Shown here: piece after piece, positions 1 through 12,513 of the stretch
Layout: every line of letters starts with the position of its first letter
How positions within the stretch are numbered: position 1 is the stretch's first letter
Assembly: GCA_031841125.1 (NCBI GenBank)
Contig: CM063108.1
Location: 46,150,122 to 46,214,121 of the forward strand
Direction: 5' to 3'
From: Acanthococcus lagerstroemiae
Taxonomy: Eukaryota; Arthropoda; Insecta; Hemiptera; Eriococcidae
Length of the DNA stretch: 64,000 nucleotides
Program-made: the position numbers and the translations under genes
The notes under the pieces: generated by a model
What the model was told of the DNA's origin: nothing
The model's input: the letters and a program-made list of their open reading frames with translations, nothing else
Database searches by the model: none

Positions 1-979
1 GCAGATGGTCAAACGTGACGACGAAGAACGAAACAATCGAATACACGTTCGGCCAATTCTGGTTCGTATAATTACCAATGACCATCTTTTTTCTATATTT
101 TTTCAACAACGCCAGCCAGCGGGCTAGCACCTTTTTTTTTTTACCATACGTGAACAGTTTTCGATATTTTCCTTTTGTACGCTCTTAATTTGGGAAAAGC
201 CCACCTTCCGTTTTTAATCACATTTGCTGGAAGCGCGCGACGCTATAAGCCATGTCCAGTGTGTATGCAGAATAGACGAAAAAGAGAATGCGAGGAGGAG
301 ACTGACCGAGAAAAAAAGACGCGGAAAAAAGGAAGAAAAAGGGTGCACAATAATGGACCCTAAGTCAGTAGGGTTCGAACCCTTTTACCAATTTATCGGC
401 ACGCGTTAAGCACGAGCGGTCACTCTAGAATGCCCACTGTCCAGTGTTATATTGTAGCAGACTGATCAAAACCGTAATTATGCAAATCCGTTCTCTTTTG
501 TAATTTCAGTGATAAAGATAATGCACCTTCTTCGTATAAGATTCGTGCTTGTTTTTTCAGCCGATGTGCCGATTTTTTTTCCTATGTGCAGGCATACGCG
601 ACGAAGAGGGTTCGAAAAGATCGATCGAACTCGCAGGATACGACACGAGGCGAGCTCGTGGAACATTAACTTGTATTTTTAATTTGCATTAAACGTTTTA
701 GAAAGAGAAAACTGAGTAAAGAAATAGGAACGCCGCTCGGTGTGTGGAAAATGAAGGTAGAAAAATCTTTAGACGGATTTAGGGATTGGCGAAGGACTCT
801 CGGCAATTTTCGATTGGAACACAAACGGAAGAAACAACAGAATCCTTTAATCAGGGTCAGCGCCAACAAAAATTTTCTGGAGAAGGGATTTGAAAAGCAT
901 TTTAGTTTCGCCGACATAAATTTTCCTGAAAATTTGGAAAAAATTCTGAAAATGTGACGAAAAATAATAGGGTCATCCA
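1..979. other. Gene-free stretch
   Basis: No supportable gene. Short open frames here lack any recognisable domain and are broken by stops in all frames. The sequence is mixed AT-rich with short homopolymers. I see no terminal inverted repeat or tandem structure until the MITE at 980. Confidence 0.5.
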
Positions 980-1119
980 CATAGTAGCGTAGCCAGCCTA
1001 ATGTTCGCGGGGAGGTCTGGTCTTGACCAGAGAGAGTTGGGGTGTGGGGTGCTAAAATTCGAAAAAACACTATTTGACAAATCGGCAAAGGGAGTCCAGA
1101 CCCCCTGGCTACGCCACAG
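980..1119. mobile_element. Short hAT-like MITE (MITE-B copy 1)
   Basis: The ends are inverted repeats: GTAGCGTAGCCAG near the left end and CTGGCTACGCCAC at the right end. The flanking octamers are GTCATCCA (972-979) and GTCATCGC (1120-1127), matching at 6 of 8 positions, as expected of an old hAT 8-bp target duplication. The interior (GTGCTAAAATT..., then a TTTGACAAAT motif and GTCCAGACC) recurs at 11,370-11,455, 25,915-25,985 and 57,894-58,042, so this is a family. It is non-coding. Confidence 0.7.
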
Positions 1120-1169
1120 GTCATCGCCATCTCCATGATGCCGGTCCTGCCTCCAAGTTACCCAAGTTT

Positions 1170-1300
1170 AATTTGCTTGAAGACTTACAATTTTCTTCTT
1201 TTGAACTTGTTAAGACATTTTTGATTTTTCACCACTTCCTCTGAAACTAATATTCTTCTAGACTTGAATAAAATATACTTGAAGACTTTTCTAATCTGCC
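1170..1300 (+). repeat. Decamer-periodic degenerate array (copy 1)
   Basis: Cores such as GAAGACTTAC, TAAGACATTT, TAGACTTGAA and GAAGACTTTT recur at multiples of about 10 bases. This is a weak member of the AAGACTCNTT family best seen at 13,945-14,048 and 63,545-63,682. Confidence 0.5.
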
Positions 1301-1473
1301 TAATGCCCAATACTATGTAGCACCAAAAGCTGAAGTTTATAAATAAGCTGCAGCGAGAGAAACTCAAAATACTGAGTTGATAGAAAAATTTAAGAGCACC
1401 GAAGCTGAATGCGCTGAATGCTGTGAAATTTTCTCTGAAACCAGGTCAGTGTGTTCTTTTTCATTACTCTGGG

Positions 1474-1745
1474 CAGTGGCGTAGCCAGGATTTTCCCAAG
1501 GGGGAGGGGCGAAGCAAGATTTTCAAGGGAGAGAAAGTCGAAAATTGAGGTATTTTTTAAAAATCGCCGATATTAGAGGATTATTTTATTAAAATGAAGG
1601 TAAAATTACTGCTCGAGCAAATTTTCTCGAAAAAACGTGTTTTAAAGGCGAAAAATTGTTCATTTTTGCATATTTTACATTCAATTCCAAATGCCTGGGG
1701 GAGGGGGGAGTTCACCTCTTTCGCCCCACTCTGACTACGCCACTA
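1474..1745. mobile_element. hAT-like MITE (GTGGCGTAGCCAG ends)
   Basis: The left end reads CAGTGGCGTAGCCAGG and the right end is its near reverse complement (CTGACTACGCCACT). Flanking octamers ACTCTGGG (1466-1473) and GCTCTCGG (1746-1753) agree at 6 of 8 positions. The 272-bp interior is AT-rich with G-rich borders and has no coding capacity. It is non-autonomous and must have been moved by a hAT transposase made elsewhere. Confidence 0.75.
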
Positions 1746-1753
1746 GCTCTCGG

Positions 1754-2744
1754 TAATCTCAAATACATTAAGAATGTTCAAAATATAAATCTTTTTAAAT
1801 GTATATTCTATTATTTGTCCTGAATTGCCGAACCATTCGATTTGAAAATTACTAAAGCCCCTGACTCTTGAAGATGTGAGCTTCATGAGGCCTTTATGAT
1901 TGGAGAGGGGGGTTGAATGCATTTCCCAAAGTATTTGCCTGTGAGGACAATTTTGCTGAATACCAGTAACTACTGAATTGGCCTAACAGGGGGGAGAAAA
2001 AAGTGGGATCCTCTCCCGGGTTCGGAATTTTATGGGGGTCCAGATATCGACTGATTTTTCTCCACTGCCTGATTTCTTTTCAGATCTTCGAACGCAAAAT
2101 CGTAATTTCTGAAGAGGACTCAAGAAAGATCACTTTTTTTTGTTTTTCTCCTCAGGCTCTGAGTTTCTTTCGATGTCCCTGCCAAACACGCAGAATAAGC
2201 ACACGGTTGGAGCCGCATCTCCCACGCCACTACTCGACAGGCTTCTGTTTTAGACGAGTTAAAGTGAATTCCTTCATGCGTTTTTAAAATTCTTCATGGT
2301 CCCTCCGAACCATGATAAGACTCTATAAAATCTTCCCAGCTGTTTCAAGAAGCATGCAAAACAGTGCTGAATTCGATCAAATAGAGATTCGTTCAGTCAC
2401 TACATTTGGATATTTCATCAGGTAAGGGACGACAGGCACGAGGGAGGGGAGGCCAGCTTGTTCCCCCAGCTTTCGCCAGAGTTGGAAAATTTTAGTAGAT
2501 TGATCAAAAGTTGGAAAAATCTAACAAATTAAAAGAGTTTTTTTTAGCCAATACAAACGAATTTTGATTATTGGGAATTTTGACTTGAGTCAGTTGGGAA
2601 TCAAAAAATTGTTGCCCCTCTAAAACAATTTCTTCGCTACGTCTCTGTAGCAGGTATTGATGCAGCTTCGATTTTACACCCCAAAATCCAAATTTCACCG
2701 TAGAAATGGATACAATTAATCCATAAAACCGGAGAAAAAATCTG
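1754..2744. other. Gene-free stretch
   Basis: No gene or clear repeat is supported. There are short open frames on both strands without recognisable motifs, and some G-rich runs around 1,900-2,000 and 2,440. Confidence 0.4.
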
Positions 2745-3117
2745 ATGGAATATTCGAAATCAGTGATATGGTAAACCTCCACTTTGACACTTTGTCGAAG
2801 ACTCATTTAAGACTTCGTAATCGTAAAGACTTTTTGGACTCTGTCAAAAGCCCTTGAGACTTTCATAGCGAACTCTTATTGGTAAAAGCCAGAAAAATGC
2901 TCCATGGGCATTCTTTTTTTTCTTTTTCTTTCGTTCTATCGTTCTTTCTTCCTTACTTCCTTCCTTCCTTCCTTTTTTTTCTTCATTCCTTCGTTCTTTT
3001 TTTGCCTTTTTTTGTCCTCTTTCAAGATCCATTTTCCAGCTAATCGCTGATGACATTTACATTTTTTAACCACTTGTGCAAGTTTGATGCTGTTCAGACT
3101 CCCCTAAGTAAAGTTGC
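2745..3117 (+). repeat. Decamer-periodic array (copy 2, left part) with a pyrimidine tract
   Basis: Between 2,755 and 2,880 the cores CGAAGACTC, TTAAGACTT, TAAAGACTT, TTGGACTC and TTGAGACTT follow each other at roughly 10-bp multiples. A CT-rich microsatellite (mainly TTCC/TTCT) lies at about 2,915-3,017, followed by another TTCAGACTCC core near 3,094. The array resumes at 4,044 on the far side of the hAT-A insertion. Confidence 0.65.
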
Positions 3118-3125
3118 TGTAGAAC

Positions 3126-4035
3126 CAGAGACGAAACTTGACTTTCAGTTGAAGGGGGGGGGGGAGAAGAAAGTTTCACCAACAGAATTTTCTAAAAATT
3201 GAAAATTTGCCAATTTTTTAATCAAAATATTTTTTAATTGAAAAAAAAAAACTGAACAAACGTTCTTAGTAAATGAAAATTTCAAATGAACAGTTTCAAA
3301 ATTTGTCGACTGCCAAATTATTGAAGGAATGTTTCACCCCCCCCCCCTAAAAGTTTATTCGTCTCATCAAATGTGGATTGGAACCTTGTCCCCCAAGCAC
3401 TCACATTTGCGCACTTGAACATACCCTAGTTTAGGAGAGCAAGCTGGAAAGATGTTAGGAATACTTGAGAGGAACACACAACTTCCGCAAAATAAGTCTT
3501 TTGCTTTCAACTTTTAGTTCAACTTTCTCAAATTTTAGGCTCTAGGTCAAACAAAGAATTTAGTAAAAACAGAATGGTGTTAAAATCCGAAATTCAACGT
3601 TTGCTACCAACTTTCGGATTTTCGAAATATCTTCCATGTTTCAGTTTTGTTTCAACCTTTCAGATCACGTTCGATACTCAGCTTGAAAAAACCTTCGGCT
3701 CTTGACTGACTCGTCTCTGACAGAAGTTCAGGGTACTCCATTCTCAGAAACGAAATTTGACTTTCAGTTCAGGGAGGTGGAGAACAAAAATTTGCCGACA
3801 GGTATTTTTTGAAAACTAAATATTGGCCGACAAAATTTTTTTTTAATTAAAAATTTGCTGATTTTTTGATCGAAATATTTTTTAATTGAAAAAAAAATAA
3901 TAATAATAATAAAAAATACAAACAAACATTCATAAAAATGAAACATTCAAATGAACAGTTTCAAAATTTGCCGACTGTCAAATTATTGGGAGGATGTTTC
4001 AACCCCCCTACACACCCCTTATAGTTTCATCCCTG
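3126..4035 (+). mobile_element. hAT-A copy 1, composite non-autonomous hAT element
   Basis: This 910-bp element begins CAGAGACGAAACTTGAC and ends GTTTCATCCCTG, an imperfect terminal inverted repeat. It is flanked by a perfect 8-bp duplication, TGTAGAAC, at 3118-3125 and 4036-4043, the hallmark of hAT insertion. Inside are two copies of the same roughly 250-bp unit in the same orientation (3,126 to about 3,366 and about 3,740 to 4,035), separated by about 375 bp of middle sequence containing the AGCACTCACATTTGCGCAC motif. The two homologous copies are at 23,400-25,906 (reversed) and 51,135-52,348. There is no transposase gene. Confidence 0.9.
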
Positions 4036-4043
4036 TGTAGAAC

Positions 4044-4110
4044 TCTTTAAGGTTCATTCAGACTTCGCTGAGACTTTCTCAGCTGCGTTTAAACTTATCA
4101 AATTCGTGAC
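4044..4110 (+). repeat. Decamer-periodic array (copy 2, right part)
   Basis: CTTTAAGGTTC, TTCAGACTTC and TGAGACTTTC continue the periodic array interrupted by hAT-A copy 1, so the transposon landed inside a pre-existing array. Confidence 0.6.
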
Positions 4111-7100
4111 GGATCAAAGAGATACCTAATTCCAGGAAAGACGATTTGGAATGCGAGAATAAGAATCAAGTAGTTCCCCTCCCTTCACCAAAGAAAACAT
4201 TGAAAATAATGGAAATATGTTTACGATAGAGAACATGCAGTAAGGTAGAAAAAACAAAAATGACCAAAACGATCTAAATGATGTAAATGATGAAAGTCTA
4301 CCTGCTTGATAGAATAGCTGATTGACTATCATTGATATGGAACGTTATGGATATGTACTGGAGTAGTCTCGAAGGGTTGAGAGTGGGGGAAGAAATCACT
4401 AATCAAGATTTGATATAATCGTCAACTTGATCTGTGAACTAAAGCTATCATATACTGAAGGCCTCCCAGAGTTATTTTGAAACGCATCCTACTCTGATGA
4501 TGACAGCGCGATTAATTAAGGCTTAGTTTAACACTTTTTTCTCTGCAAAACTCTCTTCCGAACTTGATCAAGCCACTGAAAAGCTTCTTTACAGAAATGC
4601 GCCGAAAATACTTTGTTGGAAAGGTATCCTAATTCCAACAACAAAATGTTAGCCTTGACCAAGAGTTTTCTCTCTTCAAATCGCGCCAATTCAGGATCCA
4701 GTTTTGCCAGCTAGGTATTGGAAATTCAAAAAATTTTTAAATCCGCGAACAAATGAAGTTTTTGCTTTTCAAATACATCTGACTAATGCTTCGAATTTTC
4801 TATTTTTCACACCACTAATGGAGAAGTGTACCACTGACGAAAGTGTCCTAGACCTCTCCCGTCTTCCTGAATTCCCCCCTCGTAGAAAACGAAGAAAAAT
4901 ATTGAAAGAATTCGTAAAAATTTCAACAGCGCAGGTCAGTCAACGGTTTAATAAACCGAACACCGATAATGAGTTATTCGTCTCAAACCGTGCTTACACT
5001 AATCCAGGATGAACTTCTGATTACACTCTTACATTTCACCGAAACTAATGTCATACTAGATTAAAATTTCCCTTCCTCACTTCCAACTAGCCGTAGGAAC
5101 AACCCTCGAAATCTGAAAATAGTGAAACCGTTTGTTCTAAATTATCGTTGAAAGCTGAGATGAAAAGAAAAACATTCGTCAAAAATATATAAATTTTTCC
5201 CACGCTGTTTGAGAGAAAATAGAAGGAAGTCCTCGAAAGGGAGACGCGAGGGAAAGAGGCGTGAGAGAGACGAAATATAGGATACATACAAAACTATCGG
5301 GCGTGAAATATATTGCGCGATAAATTCAGCGTCTTGAAAAGTTCTGTAATTTACTTTCTTTAAAGAGATTAAACTTGAAAAAGTTTATTCAAGTTCAGCC
5401 AGTGTTGCCGTCTCCGACTGCACAATTTCTCCGGCGGGCTCACGTGCACCGAAAATTTTCGCGACGTGACTCTGCGCCGCGGCGAAGACGTGAGGGTAAG
5501 GTCATGGAGTTCGCCAAGCAACTACACACTGAGGCGTCGGAAGGGAATCATAAAGGGGCGGTACAGTTTTCAAACTTCTGATGACTGACCTTTTTTCTTC
5601 TTTTTGCTCCTTTTTTGTTGGAAATCAAATCCTAATTACGGTGAATAGAGAGAGAGAGAAGTTAAAACCCGAGGGATACAATCGAAATTTCACCTGAGAT
5701 GACCTTTATTCGGCAACGATACCCCGTCCTTTTTTTGAAGTTAACAGCTGACAAAGAGTCAAGCAAGATGTTCGAATGCTAAAATCATGTTTCTTGGAAG
5801 ATCAAAAAATCCGTTCGGCTCAAAAAATAGGCAAAGGATTCAACAACTTATCTCTTTCCAAATAAATTTTTAAAAAAACGAACAATCTATTTACATTGTT
5901 TGTATTTTTCTCACTGAACCTGAACATCCAGTCAAGTGACAATGTTTCATCCGTCTCGATTTAGGCTCCAAAATGAAAATTTTATACTTCAAATTGGCGG
6001 CAGTGTTCAAGTTTCAAAATATAGGAATACAGGTTTGTAGCGTCATTAATTTCGACGACTGCTGTAGATTTAAGATCAGACACGTATTTCAGCCCCCCCC
6101 AAAAAACGGCTTAAATTAGTGAATGAAAGGGTACAAACGGGGTCTTTTAGGTCATTTTGCAGGAATTCTAATTTCTTATTTAGAAGCCTAAAACCCAAAC
6201 TTTGATATGAAAAATTATAACAATTTTACTTTTAAATTCAAAGTTATTTTCATAGATATCGTCGGGAAACCAGTAACGGAGGGAGTATAAAAATCTATGA
6301 AATGATTGAATGTCCTCTTCCATCGCCTTAGACTGGACCTAAACAAAAATGATGAAGGAATATTATCTGAATTGAGGTTTTTAGTCACTGATTTCAATCA
6401 CTGCATCAAATGTTTGTTGCGAAACAAAATTTAAAGTCTTGAAATCCAAATCTAACTTCACAGGTTTTTCAATGAAAAATGTCTATTTATGGAAGTTCGT
6501 TGTTAATTTGTAGCAACAGGAGTACATGTTGCAGCGAAAAATTGAAAAATTTTCCTGTCGACTCACAGTGAGTTCGAACAGGGCTGCATTAAAATTTTTT
6601 GGCTCCCATGATCTAAACTTGGCGAAGCTCTCCTCCCGTGGCAGAAAAAAATCAAACGTTAGGGCAAAAATAATACGTGTGTATACCTGCGGGGAAAAAA
6701 GAGAAAGATTTTAATAAGTTTATTGGTTCGTAATAATACCTGATGATTAGCTTTCACGATTTGTACTCGTAATTTTACATTTGGGGGGGGGGGGGGGTTC
6801 ATAGTTTGCGTTTCTCGTGCATATGGGTAGCCAACAGGCAATCGGCAGACAGTTTGTATTTTACTTCTATTGTTTGTTATTTCTTCATTTGGCGAACGCC
6901 TCATAATAGTGAGAACCCTGTGGGTACACCCCGAAATCCGGCCCTGAAGTAGATAGACAAAACTGATTCGACTTCAAGAATCGAGGAAACAAGGTATCGG
7001 AATGCAGGATATTTGAGTCACTGACTCCGAATGCTATTGGAAAATATTCTGATTCCGTCTTGGACTGGAACCTTTAGATGCAAATTTTACAAAAAAAAAA

Positions 7101-8189
7101 TCTGCTTTATTTACAATTGTATCATTTTTGTACTATCTACATAATATGTATGTTTTGTGCATGTTTTGAGAAGAATAAAATTTGAAATTGACATTTTTAC
7201 TTCAGATGGCATCTTCCCTAGCAATTGTGTGACAGTGGTTTCCAGTTTTCGTTTTATCTTAGTCGGAAGTAATTATTCCAGATAAACAGCTGATGGTAAT
7301 TTCAATTTTAGGGAGTTGCGGAAATTTATGAGTAAGTATCCCTAGTTGTATACTGGGGTTAGTAAAAGTAATTTTGAAGACTAAATTTGAGCTGCGTCGT
7401 CTATTTCTCGATTGCGGAGCATTTTTTCTGAAAACATGAGGCTGGTGTACCTAGGAACGACTACTAGGTTTTACCTAGAGACGTGTAAATTAAATACGTG
7501 AGAATTTGAATTTTTTTTTTTTTTCAAGATGCCCGACGATGCCACGAACCAAGGATGATGGATAGAAGTTAATGCTAATGATATGGAGGCGCGGCAGTAA
7601 GGCTGTAAGGACAAAGTTGTAATTTTTATTTCCTCACTGTCCCTGATATTCGTGAAGTGGATTTACCTTACATTGTTCAAAAAATAGCCACATACACTTT
7701 TCACAGAGGGTACTTCAGAATTAACGAGAGTGTCAGATACGTTTTATCTTGAGAAATACATTTTTTCCCCGTAATATAATATACTTTTTTATCATGTCCC
7801 TAGGTAGAACATGTTGTGTCTCTAGGTATAACACCATGTTGTACCTGGAGACAAAAATCTCAAATTTTTCAAAAATTCATAGGAAAAAAAAAATTGATTC
7901 AACACAAAAACTTCCTACAGCAAAGTTGTGTTGAAAAGGTTGCTCCTTCAAGTGGTGTAATTTAGAATTTACTATCACTATTATCTCACTCACCAGAAAG
8001 CAAAAGATAAAATTTGTCTGTAGGTACAACAGTTTCCCCTAAATTAGTACACAATGTACGATGCCAAATTTCTCATTCGATTAGATTTATTTTCCTATAT
8101 TTCATTTTTTTACAATTTTCAAATTTTATACATTGTCCTTAATCTTAATATTTAAAATTCTAACGAATTGTCTCATTTTCTGAAATGGT
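4111..8189. other. Long gene-free stretch
   Basis: About 4 kb without a supportable gene. A 15-base G run is at 6,783-6,797. A fragment ending in CCGGCCCTGA near 6,944 resembles the tip of a MITE. The motif TAGGTAYAAC recurs at 7,797-7,860 and 8,017-8,030, but I could not define an element. The rest is AT-rich with short unrelated open frames. Confidence 0.4.
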
Positions 8190-8237
8190 CTCGGGGGCCA
8201 CAAATGGCCCGCGGACCACGTGTTGCCCAGGCCTGGT
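8190..8237. mobile_element. Solitary hAT-type terminus
   Basis: The run GGGGGCCACAAATGGCCC followed by GCGGACCACGTGTTGCCC and AGGCCTGG is a typical 'CAGGCCTGGGCAA' terminus of hAT elements, in end-out orientation. I cannot find the partner end, so the element is probably truncated or its left part has decayed. Confidence 0.45.
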
Positions 8238-10054
8238 ACAGGTTAATGTATGCCATTCTAACCTTTTTTCATGTTTTTCAAAATTTCAATGTAAAATGAA
8301 GAAACATTTTAAAGTGCTATCCAAAAATGGTTTACGATATTGAATTCAGCATAAAAAACGGTTTAAGGATCTTATTTTTAACATGCGGGTGATGTTGATT
8401 GGCTGAGAAAAACGAGCATTTGTTAAATACTTTTAGGTAAGGATTATTGTGTTACACAGAAATTGCTTACATCTGAATTTCTCAAATCTTCTGGAAATCA
8501 TTTGTTCCTGAACCAACTGGCTGGAAAATTATTTGTGTAAGTATCAAAGAGCACGACAGCATTATTTAAAAAAAAAAATTGATGAGGTTTTCAGTTGCTT
8601 CTCAGTAGACTAAAAAGTATGCAGTTTCGGCCATTTTTTCGAGTTTTTCGAAACTTTAACATAGATTTGAGAAAACTCCTGATGTGCTAGGAAGAAAACG
8701 GTTCACGGCATTGAATTCAGCGTTAAAAATACTTTCAGATTCGTATATTTTAATCTTTGAGCAAAAAAAAGCGAAATTTTGCAGAAAAGTGTTATCAAAA
8801 TTTTTGATAAATGGCCTTGAAGTTAAGAACTGTATTTCTCCTGTGAGACGTCTAAAAAAAGAATTTTGTCAGGGAAGGGCAAAGAGCGCAGCCAGGGGCG
8901 TTGCCTCCTGCCCTCCCCCTAGTTACGGGCCTGGCCCGATCACACACTATTTCGTGCAAGCGATCTCTCACTCTTACAAATTCCTTAGTTGAAAGTTGGG
9001 CGTAAAATGCAGCTAGTGCCCCATGCCCCCTTCAGTTCCGGTGCCACTGGCTACATCTGATTTAAATCCACAAGAAAATTTCCCCTTTCCTCCACTCCTG
9101 ATAGTGGCGATATTTTAACTGCTGCAAACATACCCAGACATTATCTGCAGTATGTTATCGAGATACCGAAATTGGTCCATATTTGAAAGGCGATCGTGTG
9201 AAGAAATCGCGGCATCGCAGGCTGCTGGGTTACAGAGAATAAGACGAAGAAAAGCGAAATGCAGTTGAGCAGACGAGACTAGACGTATTCTTTACCCACC
9301 ACTGATACAGAGCGAAAAACCGATGCTTCGAATCCTTTCAGGACAAAGGCTGTATCGCGATTCCCTCATCGACGTCTATTCATCATGCCATGCAGTCGCC
9401 ATCATCTTCTGTTCGTAATAATTGCCGACTATTATAAAGTACCTATCCGAAAATCCGAGCAGGGCACAGGCACACTCAACCGCAAACATTGTAACCGACT
9501 TTTTTTTCCTCTGATCACTCGAATAGTTGGTAATGCGTTCCTTGTACGCGCATAGACTTTATTTCTCTTAAGCTTTAGCCATACACCTATAGCTTTTTGA
9601 AAAATTGTACGAACACAGAACTCGACTACGACATGACGGAAAACACTCAGCACGGATTATCGGTAAAAAGAGAATAAGAAGCTCCTTATATTCACGCTGT
9701 TGTTTGTTTATTTAACTAATCTCATTTCGCAGCTGCGGTGGTATTAAAAATTTCAGTCCTCTATCTTGTTCTAGGCTATTAAACGTGATCGAGATGAATG
9801 GGTTAATCGTGATTTAATGATTTATCATTTCCTGATCGAAATGGTAGCCTCTGTGGCAAAGCTAACTAACAACTTGTATGCGTGCCGTGTGTACCTGAAA
9901 TCACATCTCATCAGCTGCACAGGCATCGTAGATTGTTCTCATCTTCTCACAGATCAGACCAATTGGAAAAAAAAAAAAAAAAAAAAAAAAAGGCAAACAG
10001 AGGAAAATTCTTTCGGAGAGCTGAATTTTGGCATCTTGGCATCGAGGTTTGGAT
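8238..10054. other. Gene-free stretch with a poly-A run
   Basis: No gene is supported. MITE debris around 8,870-9,055 includes GCCACTGGCTAC. A 25-base A run lies at 9,967-9,991. The rest is unremarkable AT-rich sequence. Confidence 0.4.
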
Positions 10055-10775
10055 GAGTGAACTCCCAACTATCCGACCTAATTGATATTGAAGGTGAGTC
10101 GGATAATCCGAAAATATCGCAAAGTTTGTAGAAGTAGCAAAACAAGTGCTTTAAAAAAATTAAAACGAGAAAAATTCCATATTTACATTAAAAAAAGTAT
10201 TTTTGAAAAATTCAGGAATGTTGGTTGGACTTTTTTGTTATTCATTCTCTTTTCCGCAGCAAAATTACGCCATTTATGAAATGTAAGCAGACCTCGAGGA
10301 GTAACTTCTGACTGTAACTCAATAAACTCTATAACTTCTTACGTTTTATAAATTGAAGGCAATTCGGATTATCCGACATGTTGAGGTCGGTTAATCCAAA
10401 AAAGTTGTTGATATATCCACTTATATTTCATCCCTATCTACCTGGCCAATGGTGTTAACTTAAGGACCTTTTTTTTTATTGATTATTAGCTAGCATAGCA
10501 TTTTTCAGAAGCATTTGAGGCCTTTGCAATAGAAAATTTTAAAGGCTTTTTCATAGAAATCCAAATTTAATCTGTACGTTTTTATACGCTCATAGCACTA
10601 TAGTATTTTAACGTACTTTTAAAGACTTTTTGGTAACCATTAGATGGCTTATTCCTTCTTTTATCAAAATTGAAAAGGTCTCATTTTTTATTCTTAAGAT
10701 AAGAACTCTGAAATTAAGGTCGGAGAAAAAATTTGAATCGGTTAATCCGAATGCCGGATAATCGGGAGCCTACTG
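10055..10775. mobile_element. pogo/Tigger-like non-autonomous element
   Basis: The left end GAGTGAACTCCCAACTATCC and the reverse complement of the right end (CAGTAGGCTCCCGATTATCC) match at most positions. The right end is followed by TA (10,776-10,777); the left flank has mutated. The CCGATTATCCG theme recurs inside (near 10,100, 10,365 and 10,740). These ends resemble pogo/Tigger-type TA-inserting transposons. I see no transposase motif in this 721-bp body. Confidence 0.65.
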
Positions 10776-10959
10776 TATTGTACTCAAGAATCCGAGGGTC
10801 TTTAAATCATACAGGGGACTTAACGCCCCCCAATTGGTTTTTCCTAAGAATCCCGGAAAATATGAACTACAGGTCATTCTATAAGATCGAACAAACAACA
10901 AATAGTTTTGATTTCGTATTTTTTGTTTAGTTTCAAACTTTTTCCACATGTTGGGAACG

Positions 10960-11529
10960 TTAGTCCAGGAAAATTAGACTAAAAAGGCCGGAAATGGACA
11001 TAAATGATATCTATGATTTTTCTGAAATGTTTTCGGAATGACTCCTTAATTAACATAGACCTACTGAAAGTCCACAATGATCCCGATGGAGTTAAGCCCT
11101 CCTCCAGGGGTTTCAAAGACTCCGAAATTCACATTTTCGAGAATATCTCGCGTAGAAAACGTTTTATGGAAAAAGGTTTCAAACAAAAGTTGTTTCCTGT
11201 TACAATTTACATAAAAAATGTTTCTTGTGAAATTTTTGCAGAGTGAAAAACAACGCTGTCAGCGCCCGCTGAAGCTCGCACATTCTGTGCATGCTCATGC
11301 CATAATATACTATACTAGCTGACCCGCTTCGTGGCTCATCTAGACCGTGGGCTAAAGTGAGTTGGCTTACGTGAGGTAGATGGGGGGGGGGGAGTGCTAA
11401 AATTAGAAGAAAAAAACGATTTGACGAAGTTGCAAGGGGGTGTCCAGACTTCTTGGACACCTGCTCTTCAAGTCATATTGCGTTCATTCGGAGTGTCCTG
11501 ATTCATTTAGAATTTTTGTTTATAACTGA
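10960..11529 (-). repeat. Interspersed repeat R1, copy a
   Basis: This is the reverse complement, with many substitutions, of 23,310-23,399 plus 25,907-26,350. Landmarks are GGCCGGAAATGGACAT at about 10,986 (matching 26,310-26,330 reversed), CATGCTCATGCCAT near 11,290, and GTCCTGATTCATTT near 11,497. It contains a Helitron-type end at 11,315. Because this copy lacks hAT-A, it preserves the empty site for the insertion at 23,400. Confidence 0.75.
11315..11340 (-). mobile_element. Helitron-type 3' terminus (CTAG end)
   Basis: Read on the minus strand this is GAGCCACGAAGCGGGTCAG followed by CTAG then T. A short hairpin (CCAC-GAA-GCGG) a few bases before CTAG, with T following, is the usual Helitron 3' end. 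The same end occurs on the plus strand at 26,000-26,027 and 58,977-59,000. Confidence 0.6.
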
Positions 11530-11990
11530 AGTATGTTCAGTGTCGATTTCCACCATTTGCGACCGCTTCAAAAATCTTGGAAAATATACAAATGGTTTTC
11601 TGAATAAAATCGATGAAAAATAAAATTTACGGAATTTCGATAGGGTAGCTCAGTAGCATATTCGACATATTAGGTAACAAAATGAAAACTATTGAAAATG
11701 AATCTAATCAACATGTGATTAATTCACTCTCTACCAACTCTGTTAGAAAGGTGCGAGGGTTAAGACTTCTAAGTCTTATTTTTTCTCAAGTTTTCAACAG
11801 CCATCGTGTGAATGAAAAAATGTATCGAATAAAAATTGTTCGGCATCCAAATATCTATAAAGTTTTTTCTTACACATTCTCGTATGGAATGCACTGCAGG
11901 GCCTATTTTAATGGGCAGAACCGCCTAGTTCGGGTAGTCCCAAAAATTTGTTGGGCCGGTTTTATTTGAAATTTGCTTGTGTTTTTTGGC
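11530..11990 (+). repeat. Partial third copy of the duplicated arm sequence
   Basis: The stretch with GGGTAGCTCAGTAGC near 11,645 and AAGACTTCTAAGTCTTATTT near 11,763 matches 18,470-18,740 in the same orientation. It also matches 12,530-13,030 in reverse orientation. It shows that the sequence in the big inverted duplication is itself a dispersed repeat. Confidence 0.6.
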
Positions 11991-12513
11991 ACAGAAAAAA
12001 ATTGAACGACATAAGAATATTCCAACTTCAATACTTAAGACAATTCCGAAACATTATTAAAATAGCCCCTGACGCAAAGTGAAGGCCTGAAAGGACCACA
12101 AACAATTTATGAGTATTTTCTACCCTCATTTCGCTAATATGGGTAGAAGAAATAATAGATTCTTTTATGAAATGCCGAATGATTGGTGTAATGTAGTGGA
12201 ATTTTCTAGGACCGGTTAACGCTCTCCCTTTTTGAAGCCAGGCTTCTAATTCTTGGCATGGGCCTTGCAATTGCTCTCGGTTTAAAAAAAAAAAAGAAAG
12301 AGGAATCGTCGATACGGTTTTTTGAGCCGACAGGAACAAATCATGAGCGTCTTAATCGGTTCTTTGGGTGGTTGGAAGTTGACTTAGGAGGCCATTCTTC
12401 TTATTTCGTGGCAAGATATTTTCCATGCGACGTGGCAATGAATACCACGCCTCAGCTAAGTTAAAATCCCTTTCGCCATGAGTTGAATTAATAAAATTTT
12501 TTAAATTTTTATA

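Noticed and set aside
2844..3056. Lys/Glu-rich 70-codon minus-strand frame
   Set aside because: It is the translation of a pyrimidine-rich microsatellite.
7437..8036. Possible TIR element with TAGGTACAAC motifs
   Set aside because: The inverted similarity is only about a dozen bases with mismatches and there is no target duplication.
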